Source: Codonopsis lanceolata
Lineage: Eukaryota > Streptophyta > Magnoliopsida > Asterales > Campanulaceae
Assembly: GCA_013146195.2 (NCBI GenBank)
Contig: CM028377.1
Coordinates: 179,551,208-179,615,207, forward strand
Reading direction: 5' to 3'
DNA length: 64,000 nucleotides
Shown: positions 42,549-54,000 of the stretch, piece after piece
Numbering within the stretch: the first letter of the stretch is position 1
Layout of the letters: every line of letters begins with the position of its first letter
Made by a program: the position numbers and the translations under genes
The notes under the pieces: model-generated
What the model was told of the DNA's origin: nothing
Databases searched by the model: none
What the model saw: the letters and a program-made list of their open reading frames with translations, nothing else

Positions 42549-44600
42549 CAATCTATTTGTTGATCTTTAGAGTAATTCGTGACTCAACTGGGTCAATCTT
42601 TTAACAAGATGAAGTAGTATTTATTGCTTGCATGAAACACTATTTGACGAGTTGAACTTGGTTTAGACAATGATCGTTTTCGTGGAGAGATCTAGTGGCG
42701 TTGGTGATAGTCACTAAGTCCTGCTTTCAGCATCAGATGTTTTCCAAACTTTACTTGGATTCTGCAATAATGAATCATACTTTTGGTCAATCTTTCTCTC
42801 ATTTAAATACTACCATAATTGTAGTTGTGTACAAGTGTGTACTGCTTGGGAAGAAGTTGTTGATGGAGAGACTCTATAATATGAGCTGCTGTTTTGCTTT
42901 GTTTCTCATGCTCTATCTTTTTCCAGCCAAGAAAAGGAAATTATAGTCTTAGTTGGATAACAAATTTGCTCCTCTTTGTATTAATATGTATGGGTGTGGA
43001 ACAGATAATTGCGTTAGGGATGATAATGCCAGAGGAAAAGATAGTCGATGCGACAGTGAACATGCCACTTACATGCTAGATAGCATATCCTCAATGGAGT
43101 TCTTGGTTCTTTTAGTTTTTTAGCTCAAAAAAGTGCGTCTAACCAATATTTTGGTTTTTCTTTTGAACTAGCAATTTGGGTGGAGGTCATAGAGTTATGC
43201 ATCCAGCTATATACTTGTACAATGCATGAACCTAAACTGTAAAAGATGTTTAGGTGTAGCCATTACTTTCTCTTTGTTGTCACTTGATATCTTATGCATA
43301 TTTTTTTGATAAGTGTGACCCCTTTTTGATATCTTATGCATATTAGCATTTGTCTTTAGTCAGTCTTCTCTTGCTATAGCAATTCATGTTCGTTTGTATG
43401 TCTTATTTAGAGTGTTGTTGATCCTATAGGATGTGGTGATGCTGCTACTTCTGAACAAGTTTATGGTTTCTGTCGAATGATAATATGTTTTAAGATACAT
43501 GCATCTACAGCCAATTTACACTATAAAATTGCTTTGCTGTACACCTGCCATTCATATACTCAACCCAAAATTTTGTTCCTTCATATTTGACCTGTGGCGG
43601 TTGCTTGCTTCTGGCGGTTATGGGCAGAAGCTGTGGTGGAGTTCCAAAAGTATAAGGAATCTTCTTGGTGATGCAAAGGGTTTTACAAAATGCAAAACTC
43701 ATTCCCACGTGATAGGTGCTTCACACCCAACCGCAGGAACTGCATTTATATGTTTTACCCGGCATTATTGTTTAAACCAGGGAGCATGAGATCCTGCAAG
43801 AAGTTACCACTTCTCTGCTAAGAAGCTCTTCATTCTTCATAGAAAAGCTTATAGCTCCTCTTACCCACTTTTGATGTTAAAAGCTGTTTGAAGTCTTAAG
43901 CTTTTTGCATTATCACAAGTTTATTGTGTAGCTGATGACATCTAAAGAGAGAGTAAACTAAGTTTTATTAGCGGTCCTTTACCAAGAACCGGTGTCTAAA
44001 ACTAAAGTCTGGAAGTTGTATAGGTGTGCAATGGTGATGATTGGAATGTAGCACATGCTGCACTATGTACCTCTTGTATATGTAAATGTCTTCATTTTGC
44101 ATGCAGGATCTTGTTTATGGATATTGATTTTTTTACTGTTCAGATGTTATGCTTTACATTTAGTAAGTAGTGAATCCAAAGACTTCAGATGTTGTTTTTT
44201 ATTTATGTGCGAATGTTTATTTTTCTTTCTGGTGCTACTTAATGGATTTTGATTTCTTTATAAACATCTCTTTGGTTTCCGTAATAGGCCCATGCTTTGA
44301 ATTACCTCTTCCGTGAAGATTTGATACCTTAATTATGATTCTGATCAGATTCGTAGGTACTATAAGAGCTTGACTTTATGTGCTAATAAGTTTCTCTGAT
44401 AGGTTTTGTTATCTTATTTGTTACTGTGCTTGCATGTACAGATATGCGAGACAACAAGAGTAGAGATAGGCATATTTGTGTGTTATTGATCTATTCATAT
44501 AGAAAGAAAAGCATGCCTCCTATCCTGAGAGAGAGTGAGTATTCATTCACTTTTGTACTCTTACCTTTAGCCTTTATGAAAATTAAAGCTAGATTATGTG
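42549..44600. other. Intergenic stretch, nothing recognised
   Basis: AT-rich DNA. TGATATCTTATGCATATT occurs twice near 43285 and 43327. No ORF has a recognisable domain. 42695-43079 and 43499-43789 are open but have the composition of random sequence. Confidence 0.5.
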
Positions 44601-44604
44601 ATGT

Positions 44605-45395
44605 ATCAGATATCTTCGAATCTGGGCTGGTGTACTTTTAATTAGTTTTCTTAGTTTTGAGTTGTTAAAGTCAGTTTTTTTATGTTTTTATGGCTTCTTT
44701 TAATAGCAAATTAGTTGGGGATTCTGTTTGAGAATTTTGTAGACAAGCTAGGGTATTTCTGCAAGTCATGTCATAGGTTTACCTGGGGGTTGTAAGAGTG
44801 GCATGATTAGGGTATTATTTTTCAGTTTGAAGTCTGTGAGTTTTATATCATAACAATTGTCAAGCCATTCTTGTCTTGCTTTGCTATTTCCACTTGTGAT
44901 TTGGTAATTAATACACTTTTTCTTGATTTCTCTATTGCTTATTTGGTGGGTTGTTTCTCTTTCATCATCTGGTCCGTGAAGGAGAGTGCTTCCAGAAAAT
45001 GAAACACGCTCTGATACCAAAACTGATTCCGCGAAATATAAAAGAGAAACCTTCCACCAAATAGTGAATAGAGAAATCAAGAAAAAGTAGATGAATTAGC
45101 AAATTACAAGTGGAAATGGCAAAGGAATACATGAGGCCTCCATGGCTGTTCTCCGTGGGACAAAACTGAATACAAGGACTCAAAACTGAAAAATAAAACC
45201 CTAATCCCGTCAGTCTTTTAACCCTAAGCAAAACAATTACACAACTTACAGATATACCCCTAACTTGTCTAAAAAGTTCCCAAAACAACCACTGATTAAT
45301 TAGCTGTTATAAGAAGGTGTAAAAACATAATAACTGACCTTAACAACTAAAAACTAATTACAAGTACATAACCAGCCCATATTCTAGTAAATCTG
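44605..45395. mobile_element. Inverted pair of ~350-bp LTRs around a primer binding site
   Basis: 44605-44963 and 45024-45395 are inverted copies: for example GATTTCTCTATTGCTTATTT on the left matches AAATAGTGAATAGAGAAATC on the right. Between them is AACCA..-GCTCTGATACC (45008-45019), whose minus strand reads TGGTATCAGAGC, the classic initiator-Met tRNA primer binding site of Ty1/copia elements. The right arm is therefore an LTR on the minus strand; the left arm is the same LTR on the plus strand. Coding sequence is absent. Outer borders are approximate. Confidence 0.75.
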
Positions 45396-45398
45396 CTA

Positions 45399-45661
45399 CT
45401 CCCTACGTCCCGAATTAAGTATCCCCTGTTTCATTTCGGGACGTCTGAAAATAATTGTGCCCTTCCCTTTTTTGGAAAGGTTTTTAAGTTTACTGTCTAC
45501 TGTGACTTTCTAATTTGTCAGATAGAAAAATGAATGGACCCCACTGATTTGACATTGATAGTGATAAATTGTAGGGCACTTAAGGAAATTACGTTAAGTT
45601 AAACACTTTCTTAAAACTCGTGTATATTCAATAGGGGACACTTATTATGGGATGGAGGGAA
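45399..45661. mobile_element. Stowaway-like MITE 2
   Basis: CTCCCTACGTCCCGAATTAAG at the left and its counterpart ATTATGGGATGGAGGGAA at the right, flanked by TA (45397-45398 and 45662-45663); 263 bp. It abuts the inverted LTR pair. Confidence 0.85.
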
Positions 45662-45663
45662 TA

Positions 45664-46892
45664 CATCGTTGTGACTACACATTTTCATTACCTCACAACA
45701 TACTCGATTGTTTATACGTACCTCTGAAATCCCTACCGAACAATCCTTTTGTTATTCTTCTATTTTCCGAATCTTTTTGTTATGGGACAAGATCCATCGC
45801 TACAAGTCCCATCTTGTTTTCATATATGATTCAACGGAATTTATTTTCTTGATGTCTGGCTTCTTCTGCTGTATCTTTTTCTAATACTGGATCTGAAAGC
45901 TCTGTAGTGATGTTTCTATGGTGTATACATTGATTTTCTTTAGTGCCGGTGGTATACATTCGGTTTCTATAATTGTCCCATCGAGTTACGTCCATCTAGT
46001 GCCAGAGCTAACAATTTGTTGGATATCTTGAGCCGTTGAAATGGTATATAGAGCTGCAGGGACAGGAAATGTGAAAGCCATTCTATTAGGCAAGTGTGTG
46101 AAGATAACTGAGATCAGCAAGGCCAGATTCGCCTAGGCAAGATCATCAGTCATCAGCTCTTAATTACTCAACTTACTATGTAAGTGCTGTTCTCTCCCCA
46201 TCCTAACTTTTAATGTGTGTTTCCGAGAAGTTTGCATATGAAACTTTTGTTTATTTGTTCGAAGGATTTTTAAAAATAAAGCAAGCTCAGAAAATCAGCT
46301 CGTTTAGGCTTTTCAGAATGTTGGGTGTATATGGAGCCGAGTAGGATAAGGGGTTAGTATTTATACAGTTACAGGCAATTGATGACGTGCAATTCATGCC
46401 TATACTCCTTTGATCATGTTTGTGTGCAGTTATACTAGCTCTGTTGGCAATTTACTCATTTTCTCTATTATTTCAAACAGTGTTTTTGGTTAATCCATTA
46501 CTAGTTTTGGCTTCAATGAATCTTATATGGATACCCACTGGTTTAGTGTAAGGCACAAGTCCTTGACATTCTCGCTACAACAATGCATTGATGGCGCAGA
46601 CTACATAGGAAGCTCTAAGCTGTTACTTGACATGCAAGTAGTCTGCAGGCTGCAGACATGTTGGTTAATGGTTGTGTTTCTTAGTTGTTGTAGCCCTGAA
46701 ATCTGCAGGGATGAGTTGGTCTCTATATAGATTCTTTTCTATATTACACCCATCAAAAACTCCTGCATCCAACTGTCCTCTGATGAGATGAAATGCAGAT
46801 TCTTAAATATTGTTACTGTCTTCTCTTTCTTTTTTATGGTTATTTGTGATATTAGCAGTACATTCTCTATTAGTTTCGTTTCGTCCAATATA
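45664..46892. other. Intergenic stretch, nothing recognised
   Basis: No domain-bearing ORF, RNA gene or repeat could be supported on either strand. Confidence 0.5.
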
Positions 46893-47111
46893 CTCATCCC
46901 ATCCCATTTGAGGAGTCCCTTGTTTAAGAGTACATTATTGCCCTTGGAAGTGGTTATTGTAACAAAAACAACAAGAATAAACGAACTTGGATTTTTGATA
47001 AATGAGGTCGAAACTTAGAACTCCATAGTAAAGTATGCATAAATCTAGAAATGGATTCTCAAAACGTGACAAGCAACAAACAAAGGGACTCATTGAAGAA
47101 GGCGGAGGGAG
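46893..47111. mobile_element. Stowaway-like MITE 3
   Basis: Left CTCATCCCATCCCATTTGAG and right GGACTCATTGAAG..GCGGAGGGAG pair around AGTCCCTTGTTT / AACAAAGGGACT, with TA at 46891-46892 and 47112-47113; 219 bp. The TIRs are more diverged than in MITEs 1 and 2. Confidence 0.75.
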
Positions 47112-47113
47112 TA

Positions 47114-48239
47114 TATAGCTATCTTTTACTTGTGCTAATGAACATTTTGTGATACTTACCCATATGAATTTCAAGAGCATGGAAAAGAAAAAAAATAAAG
47201 TAAACTAGGTTCTAGGCAATGTGCATTGGACTTCAAAGATGCCAAAAGTAGGAAGTAGTTACGGAACATCTTTGAAGCTTTCCTGAAAACTTTGAAGGGT
47301 GATGACATGTCAATTCTAGTACAGGTATTGAATCTATGCACATTTAGGAGGTGGTGTATTCTCGAGCTAGACGACTTTCTACAAGGAAGTATAATAAGTG
47401 TGAGAGTATTTGACAGATGTGTTTCTTTTGGTCCTCATGTCGAGCTGGGAGCTTCTATGCTATGGTTTACTGGGGTTCAGTATTCTGATTCTGTTTTGTG
47501 TTCCTCAAAAACAGGATCTGGATTATGGCTACTACTTGCCTTGGTCCACAATCATTTTTTGGGTCTTCTTCCTTTGGGATCAGCTTTGGAAGTTTGAGAA
47601 TTGATCTGGATTCTCTTCTTTCAGGTGTAGTACTTTTGGCTATTGGTGCTCAAGTTATAGTTGATTTATGTTCATATAATCTATTGTTAGTTGTTGTAAA
47701 GCGTAAAAATTGGCAAGATTTGTTTGTTTGGCCATCGAGCTGTTTTCAGCTCGTTGGTGAACCGATCTAGTATTGCTTCTTCTTCATCTGGTTTTTTTTC
47801 ATTGTCAAACTTAATTTTGTGAACGAAATTCCTGCCCATTATTATATAGAAAAGCAGTAATACATAAACCTCGTAACGCACTTTTTATAAGTTTCGATCA
47901 TCATGTTAGAACTGTTTAATGCTTCTTCAGTTGAATACTATCATATTCATGGTTGATGCTTCTTCACTCAGTTTAATATGACCTCCATTATCATGTTGAC
48001 ATGTTCATGTTCACCCCACACGAATGAAGTGGCTACACTTTGATTTTTGTGTGTTCATTTTAAAATTTTCATTATAATTAAGGATGGGACATTTTAGTGA
48101 CACATGTACATTCATGATTAATGCACTTAATCTAAACTTGTCATATTATTATTAGAAGTTCATACTATAACATGATAAATGCCAAAAGTAAAAGTATTAA
48201 ACATATATGAAAGTGGATATTCATTTAGGACAGAATATT
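47114..48239. other. Intergenic stretch, nothing recognised
   Basis: The open frames at 47292-47770 have no recognisable domain. No RNA gene or TE end is visible. Confidence 0.5.
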
Positions 48240-48389
48240 ATAAGAGGTGGTCTCATGTAAGATGGTCTTATTCGTAAAATGGATCTATCCAAGTTAAATA
48301 GGGTAAAATTCAAAAATCTCAATGCAATCTCTTAGTTTTTAAAAATTATAGCGTCAGTCCTTATGTTTATATATGTAGAGTGTCACTTT

Positions 48390-48920
48390 TTACTATTAAT
48401 AGTGTCATTTTGTAGTATAAAATGCTTTTAGCCTTAGAAGTGTTATTTTGTATTTTGAATGAAAATTATAATTTTTTTCCCTAAAAATGTTACTTTTGGG
48501 GCTGAAATGTGTTACTTTTACATTAAAAAGTGTCATTTTTTATAAATGAAAATCATTACATTTAACATTAAAGTGTTACTTTATAGCATTAAAAGTGTCA
48601 CTTTTTAACATTATAAATGTTATTACTTTTGACCCTAAAAGTGTCATTTTGTCTTATAAATAAAAAAAGGTCATTATTGACTTTAAAAGTGTCACTTTTT
48701 AGCATTGAAAGTGTCACGTTTTAGTATTAAACGTGTCACATTTTTGTATTAAGAGTGTTACTTTTTAGTATTAAGAATATCATGTTTTAGTATTAAAAGT
48801 GTTACTTTTATTTTACTGAGAATTATAATAAAATTTCCTCTATAGTGTCACTTTTAACCTTAAAATGTGTCATTTATGTCTTTTAAATGTGTCATGTTTG
48901 GTTTTAAATGTGTCATTTAG
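48390..48920 (-). repeat. Inverted copy of the GTGACAC-type array, degenerate
   Basis: AGTGTCACTTTTTAGTATTAA-like units of about 22 bp, the reverse complement of the 31.6-32.7 kb array, with more mutations. Confidence 0.8.
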
Positions 48921-49551
48921 CATTTTGTCAAAGTCCGTTGGAATCCGTCAAGCATCCCAATACAAATGAGGCTAATGGAGGGTTAACGGAGTTGACAGAG
49001 ATTAAATTGTAAGGCGTAAGAAATATAAGAATTTCAACGATAAATCTTGAAAGTACAAAGACACCAGAGTAAAATGAGAAATTTCTCATTAATGCACAAT
49101 AAAACTTAATCCAGTGTGGCTTGAGGATTCAAAGCCAAGACCTCTACATAATCTTAAGCATCAGCTTTAGACCATCTTGGCTGAATCACTATTATAAATT
49201 TTAGTAACATATTTATTTATTATAAAACAAATTACAAGTCGGTATATTTTTTAAAACATGTTTTTAAATCATTCCAGTCATTTTTTAGACATATCTTTTA
49301 GGTACAATTTTAGGATGAAAGTACATCACTGTCCCCTTTGTGTCGTACAACGTCGTCCTCTCTCCTTCTATGTAATTACATATATTTTCATTTCTTCTTT
49401 TTTCAGATCTACCAAAGTTCGATGCTACTAGTAGCAATTTGATTCGATCGTCTTCCCCAAATCTGCACTCAATTTACCGACTTTCCACAAATTCTGGAGA
49501 AATTTCTCCGGTGAAGTCCCGATAGCTGTTGTTTCCGGTTGCAGGAAAAGA

Positions 49552-49611
49552 TGATGTGGAGTACGACGTTAGCAAATTTGAAAGAGAACCTAAACAAAAT
49601 GGATGTTGCGG
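49552..49611 (+). pseudogene. Probable golgin (GC3/GC4-type) first-exon fragment
   Basis: An ATG at about 49552 gives MWSTTLANLKENLNKMDVAG. Plant golgin candidates 3/4 begin with a near-identical MWSxxANLKENLNK stretch (from memory). The match ends after about 16 residues, as an exon-1 fragment would. A C/T-rich leader-like stretch precedes it. It is short, so chance similarity is possible; the neighbouring sequence to about 49750 was not recognised. Confidence 0.45.
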
Positions 49612-50099
49612 GTAGGGGAAATTGTGCTTGGAGACCAAGAACATGATGACCGACGATTTAAATGGGGAAGACGAAGATGGCACTGGGGCTCCAATGAAGA
49701 CACCCGGAACTGGGGTTTAGCGGGAGCACGAAGATTGAGATATTTCTTGCCTTGGCGGCTTTGTTGAAGCTTTTGGCCGGAGGTGGAGTGACATGACTGA
49801 GGATGAAGGCCAGATCTATGGGCTGTTCTGAAGCCGGCAAGATGGAAAGAAGACGGAGGCGGAGCTAGCGCAGGGGCGGTCTCGGAGACGGAAGCAACAT
49901 GCACGAGGGGGGTCGGAGACTGGCTGGACTGGCCGGAAAAGATGAGGGAAGGAAGGATGGCGACCATGGGGGCTTTGATGGTTGAAGATCGTGGTTGGTC
50001 AAAGGCAACAGGGGATGGAGATTGAGGGAACAGACTAGGTAAGAATGGTGGGTGATAGAGAGAGTGGAGATGGCGGGGTTGGTGACACGGAAGAGAGGT

Positions 50100-50660
50100 C
50101 TTGATGCCAAGCCTTGACATCAACCTGATGCCTGGTTTGTCAACCTTATGTCTGGATTTGTCAACCTGATACCTGGATTCAGCATTTTTGAATTTTTTTG
50201 GTCTTCCTGATGCTAAGCCTTGGCATCAGTATTTTTGAAATTTTTTTTTTGTTGTTGAATAAATTGTGAAAACAGTCTTGATACTAAGCCTTGACATCAG
50301 CATTTTATGAAACATTTTTGAATAAATAGTCCTGAACCTGATGACTGGTTTGTCAACCTGATGCCTTGATTTGTCAACCTGATGTCTGGATTTATCATTT
50401 TTGAATTTTTTTAGTATTCCTGATGCCAAGCCTTGGCATCAGCATTTTTGAATTTTTTTTGGTTGAATAAACTGTGAAACAATCATAATGCCAAGCTTAG
50501 ACATCAGCATTTTTTTGTTTTTTTGGGTTTTGAATAAACTGTGAAAACAGTCCTGATGCCAAGCCTTGACATTATCATTTTTGAATTTTTTTTAGCTTGA
50601 ATAAATTGTGAAAACAGTGTTGATGTCAAGCCTTAGCATCAATATTTTTTGGTTTTCTAG
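50100..50660. repeat. Complex tandem repeat CTGATGCC(A)AGCCTTG(G/A)CATCAG
   Basis: Roughly ten copies of GATGCCAAGCCTTGACATCAG-like words (written here in parts: GATGCCAAGCC, TTGACATCAG) alternate with GTCAACCTGATGCCTGG and TTGAATAAACTGTGAAAACAG words, at about 65-bp spacing inside a larger unit of about 200 bp. CCTGATGCCAAG and CTTGGCATCAG are inverted, so each unit can form a hairpin. Confidence 0.75.
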
Positions 50661-50990
50661 GCCGGATAAGATTTATCTACATTAATGACATTTTTGTTAT
50701 TTGGCACCCAATTTGTAAATATATGAAATGTCCAAAAAATTGATGGACCTATATGAAAAGATGTTTCTAAAATTATACCCATTTGAAATGTGCCCTTCAT
50801 TATAACTCGTAAATTCTTAAATGATGGCTTCATCTTATGGATACTAGATCCGTAAGACCATTCTACACAAATTTTTGCCTAAATAAAAATACTACTTTCT
50901 CCGTTCTAAATAAAGTGTCAAGTTTCATTTTTTCACAAAACTTAAGAAAATTGACGGACATTAAGATACGATAGATAACAAGTGAATTTA

Positions 50991-51238
50991 GTGCTTGTTT
51001 GGTGGAGCGTTTTGACCAAAACGCTGGTAAAAAATGCAACGTTTTCTCTTTAAAAGTGTTTCAATGCAGCGTTTTAAAAATATGTTGCGTTTACAACTAT
51101 TTTGTTTATAAAAATAGCGTTTTGAAATAGTTTTCCAAACATGTTTACAAGAAAAAATTACGTTTTGAAAATGCTGCGTTTTAAAAACGCTGGATTTAGA
51201 AAAAGATGTGTTTTCAAAATGCTGCACCAGACGAGGCC
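50991..51238. mobile_element. PIF/Harbinger-like MITE
   Basis: It is flanked by TTA (50988-50990, 51239-51241). Ends GTGCTTGTTTGGTGGAGCG and the reverse complement of CGCTGCACCAGACGAGGCC-like sequence match imperfectly over about 25 bp. Inside are many AAAACGC / GCGTTTT inverted words. TTA TSD and GGxCTNGTTTGG-type ends suit the superfamily; mismatches lower confidence. Confidence 0.5.
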
Positions 51239-51378
51239 TTAAAAAAAGTATACTTCTTCCGTCCCAAAAAAAATGATTTTTTTTTCTCTTGGGTTTGTCT
51301 CCCAAAAAGTCATTTTTAAAATAAAGAAAATAAATTTAGTCAAAATTTTTGAAGGTACAAGCATGTAAAGCTACAATC

Positions 51379-52767
51379 TTTAAAAAAGGGATAAGTGTAC
51401 CATTAGTCCCTGAACTTTGGCCAAGCACATCATTAATCCCCAAACTTTCAAAAGTTTCACCACTAACCTAAGTAGGCCTTTTTGGCTCATCGGAGGTCCC
51501 TAGCCCCTCACGCTGTTTATTTGTCTCCGTCAATGAACAAATGTGCCGCTCACGTGAGGGCATTTCTGTCCAATTCCAATCCCTCTCTCCTTTTCCACTT
51601 TTCTTGTTTGTTTGACTTTTGTAAATTCTCTTTCACTCTCACGCTCAAATTCCAGCCCAGCGACCTTCCTCTGCTCCATCTCAAGCCAAACCTCCCCCCC
51701 CCTCATCTTCTATCGCCTTCGCCATCCCTACCAACCTCTGTTCGCAGTCCAATCATCATCATCGTCTCCGATCAATCTCCGCCCATGCTTCAATTTCGAC
51801 TAAAGAATGACAGATAACACCGGCGGTGGGCTCAAGAAGCGGCAGTGCGTTGGAAGCAACAGTCGCCTCTCATCCGCCATCGCCGTGATTTACTCTTCCC
51901 GACCCGACGGACCCCTAACAGAAGTCTCCCACAAACCATTGCCTCTACACCGTACCTCCTGTCACTCAGCCCTCCCATTTGCGATCGGTGGTTTCAATGA
52001 CCCCGCCACCGCTGACGTCATCCTCTGTCTGTACCTAGAACACTCCTCCCCTTTCTATCCCGACGACTCAGAGTCCATTTTTGCCGTCGATTCCACATTC
52101 GACGTCCAGGTATACCTCCACTACGCTGTCCTCCGTCGGTCCAAATATTTCGCCGCCCTGTTATCTGATCGTTGGCAGAAGGACTCTTTTGATGTCGATT
52201 CCAATGCTTTGTCTAAACATTACCCGTTCAATTTTGGTGTGCCGGCTGCAACCGGCTCAATCAATAGCCATTTATCCGTTCTCCATCTTCTTTACACAGA
52301 CGAAATCTCGGCCACAATCGATAGTGTAGCAATGGCACTTGACCTGTTTCTTATAGCTCTCGAATTCCTATTTGAAGATTGCGTAACGGCTTGCGTTCGA
52401 TTCCTAGAGGCAGTACCGTGGAGCGATGACGAAGAGAAAACTGTATTGAGTTTAATTCCGTTTCTACGAGACGAAGAGTCTCAAGACCTTCTCGCTACGG
52501 TCTCCCCTCCGAAAAGAGATTTCCTGAAGATATGCTTCATGGACTTATTTAAACAGCAATTCATGGACTTATTTGGACAGAAATGCCCTCACGTGAGCGG
52601 CACATTTGTTCATTAACGGAGACAAAGAAACGGCGTGAGGGGCTAGGGACCTCCGATGAGCCAAAAAGGCCTACTTAGGTCAGTGGTGAAACTTTTGAAA
52701 GTTTGGGGACTAATGATGTACTTGACCAAAGTTCAGGGACTAATGGTACACTTATCCCTTTAAAAAA
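51379..52767. mobile_element. Pack-MULE with ~185-bp TIRs and 9-bp TSD carrying a BTB/POZ gene
   Basis: Element 51388-52758 (1371 bp); TSD TTTAAAAAA at 51379-51387 and 52759-52767. TIRs 51388-51572 and 52574-52758 both start GGGATAAGTGTACCATTAG and are nearly identical, including TAGGCCTTTTTGGCTCATCGG. Most of the space between TIRs is gene-derived. No transposase. Confidence 0.95.
51807..52616 (+). pseudogene. Captured BTB/POZ-domain gene fragment, open 269-aa frame
   Basis: The frame opens MTDNTGGGLKKRQC and holds FNDPATADVILCLYL (residues 63-77), YLHYAVLRRSKYFAALLSDRW (103-123; given here in parts, YLHYAVLRRSK and YFAALLSDRW), VPAATGSINSHLSVLHLLYT and FLFEDCVTACVRFLEAVPW. This is the plant BTB/POZ family typified by At1g63850 (recalled, not searched). 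Relatives are probably substrate adaptors of CUL3 ubiquitin ligases. After VSPPKRD the copy runs one frame off the expected ...EDMLHGL and stops. The last ~20 residues come from the TIR (PHVSGTFVH). N-terminal and C-terminal parts of the host protein are absent. It could produce a truncated adaptor. Confidence 0.8.
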
Positions 52768-52879
52768 TTATGTGTCAAATGAGACTAATTTTTTCAGAGG
52801 GAGATAATACAAAAAAAAATCACTTGGGATACAAATATTTTTATTTTATAAAGTGACTTATTTAGGAACGGAGGAAATA

Positions 52880-54000
52880 TACGTTCTTTAAATTTTTTGA
52901 ATTAAATTACATTTTTGTCAATTATCTATTTAAAAATTAGTAAAATTAATAAAAAGAGTCAAAGTGACATTTTTTTTATTAGGAAGGGAGATTTTAGTTA
53001 GTAAATACACATATAATACATACACATATGTAAAAATAATTGTAATATATTCACATTTACCGTATTTGAACCAAACTTAATTAAAGACATTCGTATTTTT
53101 GAGTTGAATCATTTAATACACACAAAAAAAATTAAACGCATTGTATTTCATGTATAAAACTCTGGTCTATATAAAATTTTGATTTAATTTCCTTATTTCA
53201 ATTATTCGATTTATGTTACTTATCTTTCACAAATTGATTAAGTAAGATTTTTAACATGAAATAGTAATTATAAAGTCTAAGAAATGTTATTTGATTTACT
53301 CATGCTTTTTAAATACACACATGAGAGTATAATGCTTAATCGTTCTTTCATTTAAATACAAACCCTGGTTTTTTTTTTTTTTTTATGAATATGTAATAAT
53401 ACAAAAATAATCGTTTTGAGAGTATATAGAAGTGAAAATATTAAGATATTAAAAATTAATTTTAAAGAGAAGATATACAAATATCAATATAGACTATGAT
53501 GTATTTTTTTTGTCTGCATATTTCATTTATATTCGTATTATATCCGCACAAATGTATAAAAGTATTTTTTTTAGCTTCATCGTAACTTTGAATAAAAAAA
53601 AGTATGAAACTTGTATTTTTTGTCATTGTTCTAAATGTGTCCCATATATTATTAACTATGGATAGAGTACTATTTTGTAAGTTCAACTTGATCGCCGTGA
53701 TTCGTGAAACAATCCAAAACTAAATAAACAAAGACAAATGGTATTACGAGCTCGAGCTTGTTGTATTCATATAATTTATAATGTAAGTGACGTTAAATCA
53801 AATAGATTTTCTACACCATTAGATCAAATTTATTTAGAAAAATAGCAAATTTGATTTGGCATTGTAAAAATATAAATAAATTTGATCTAACGGCACTAAC
53901 ACTTAAGCGTGTATTGTTTAAAAATGATGCGTCCAAAATTATCCAATGACACATTAGGCTTTTTAAACTGGATATTTGTCTTTCAATCTATCCAAAATCG
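52880..54000. other. AT-rich intergenic stretch, nothing recognised
   Basis: Long A/T runs; poly-T at 53366-53384. No domain-bearing ORF, repeat ends or RNA gene are supported. Confidence 0.5.

Larger units (their letters stand above)
48240..50875 (-). mobile_element. Dispersed repeat, copy B (inverted relative to 31229-37160)
   Basis: 48290-49200 is the reverse complement, with divergence, of parts of 31300-31700 and 36880-37150 (shared strings such as CTACATATATAAACAT). The other end, CTAGATCCGTAAGACCATTCTACAC (50846-50870; given here as CTAGATCCGTAAG and ACCATTCTACAC), matches the left hairpin end of copy A. A segment of about 1.6 kb (roughly 49218-50800) absent from copy A lies inside, with the golgin-like fragment and another repeat. 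Confidence 0.6.
51253..52877. mobile_element. Stowaway-like MITE split by a Pack-MULE
   Basis: Left part 51253-51387 starts CTTCTTCCGTCCCAAAAAAA after TA (51251-51252). Right part 52759-52877 ends AGGAACGGAGGAAA followed by TA (52878-52879). AAAAAGTCATTTTTAAAAT on the left pairs with TTATAAAGTGACTTATTT on the right. Removing the Pack-MULE and one TSD copy yields a ~245-bp MITE. Confidence 0.75.

Noticed and set aside
42695..44641. Several 60-100-codon ORFs between the MITEs
   Set aside because: No recognisable motif, no splice context and random-like composition.
47292..47770. Overlapping plus-strand ORFs of 64-101 codons
   Set aside because: Three frames are open at once, typical of stop-poor chance sequence; no domain is recognisable.
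49590..50123. 177-codon minus-strand ORF, Pro/Ser-rich
   Set aside because: Composition is that of reverse-read low-complexity DNA, with no domain and no neighbour context; it overlaps in antisense the plus-strand golgin-like fragment.
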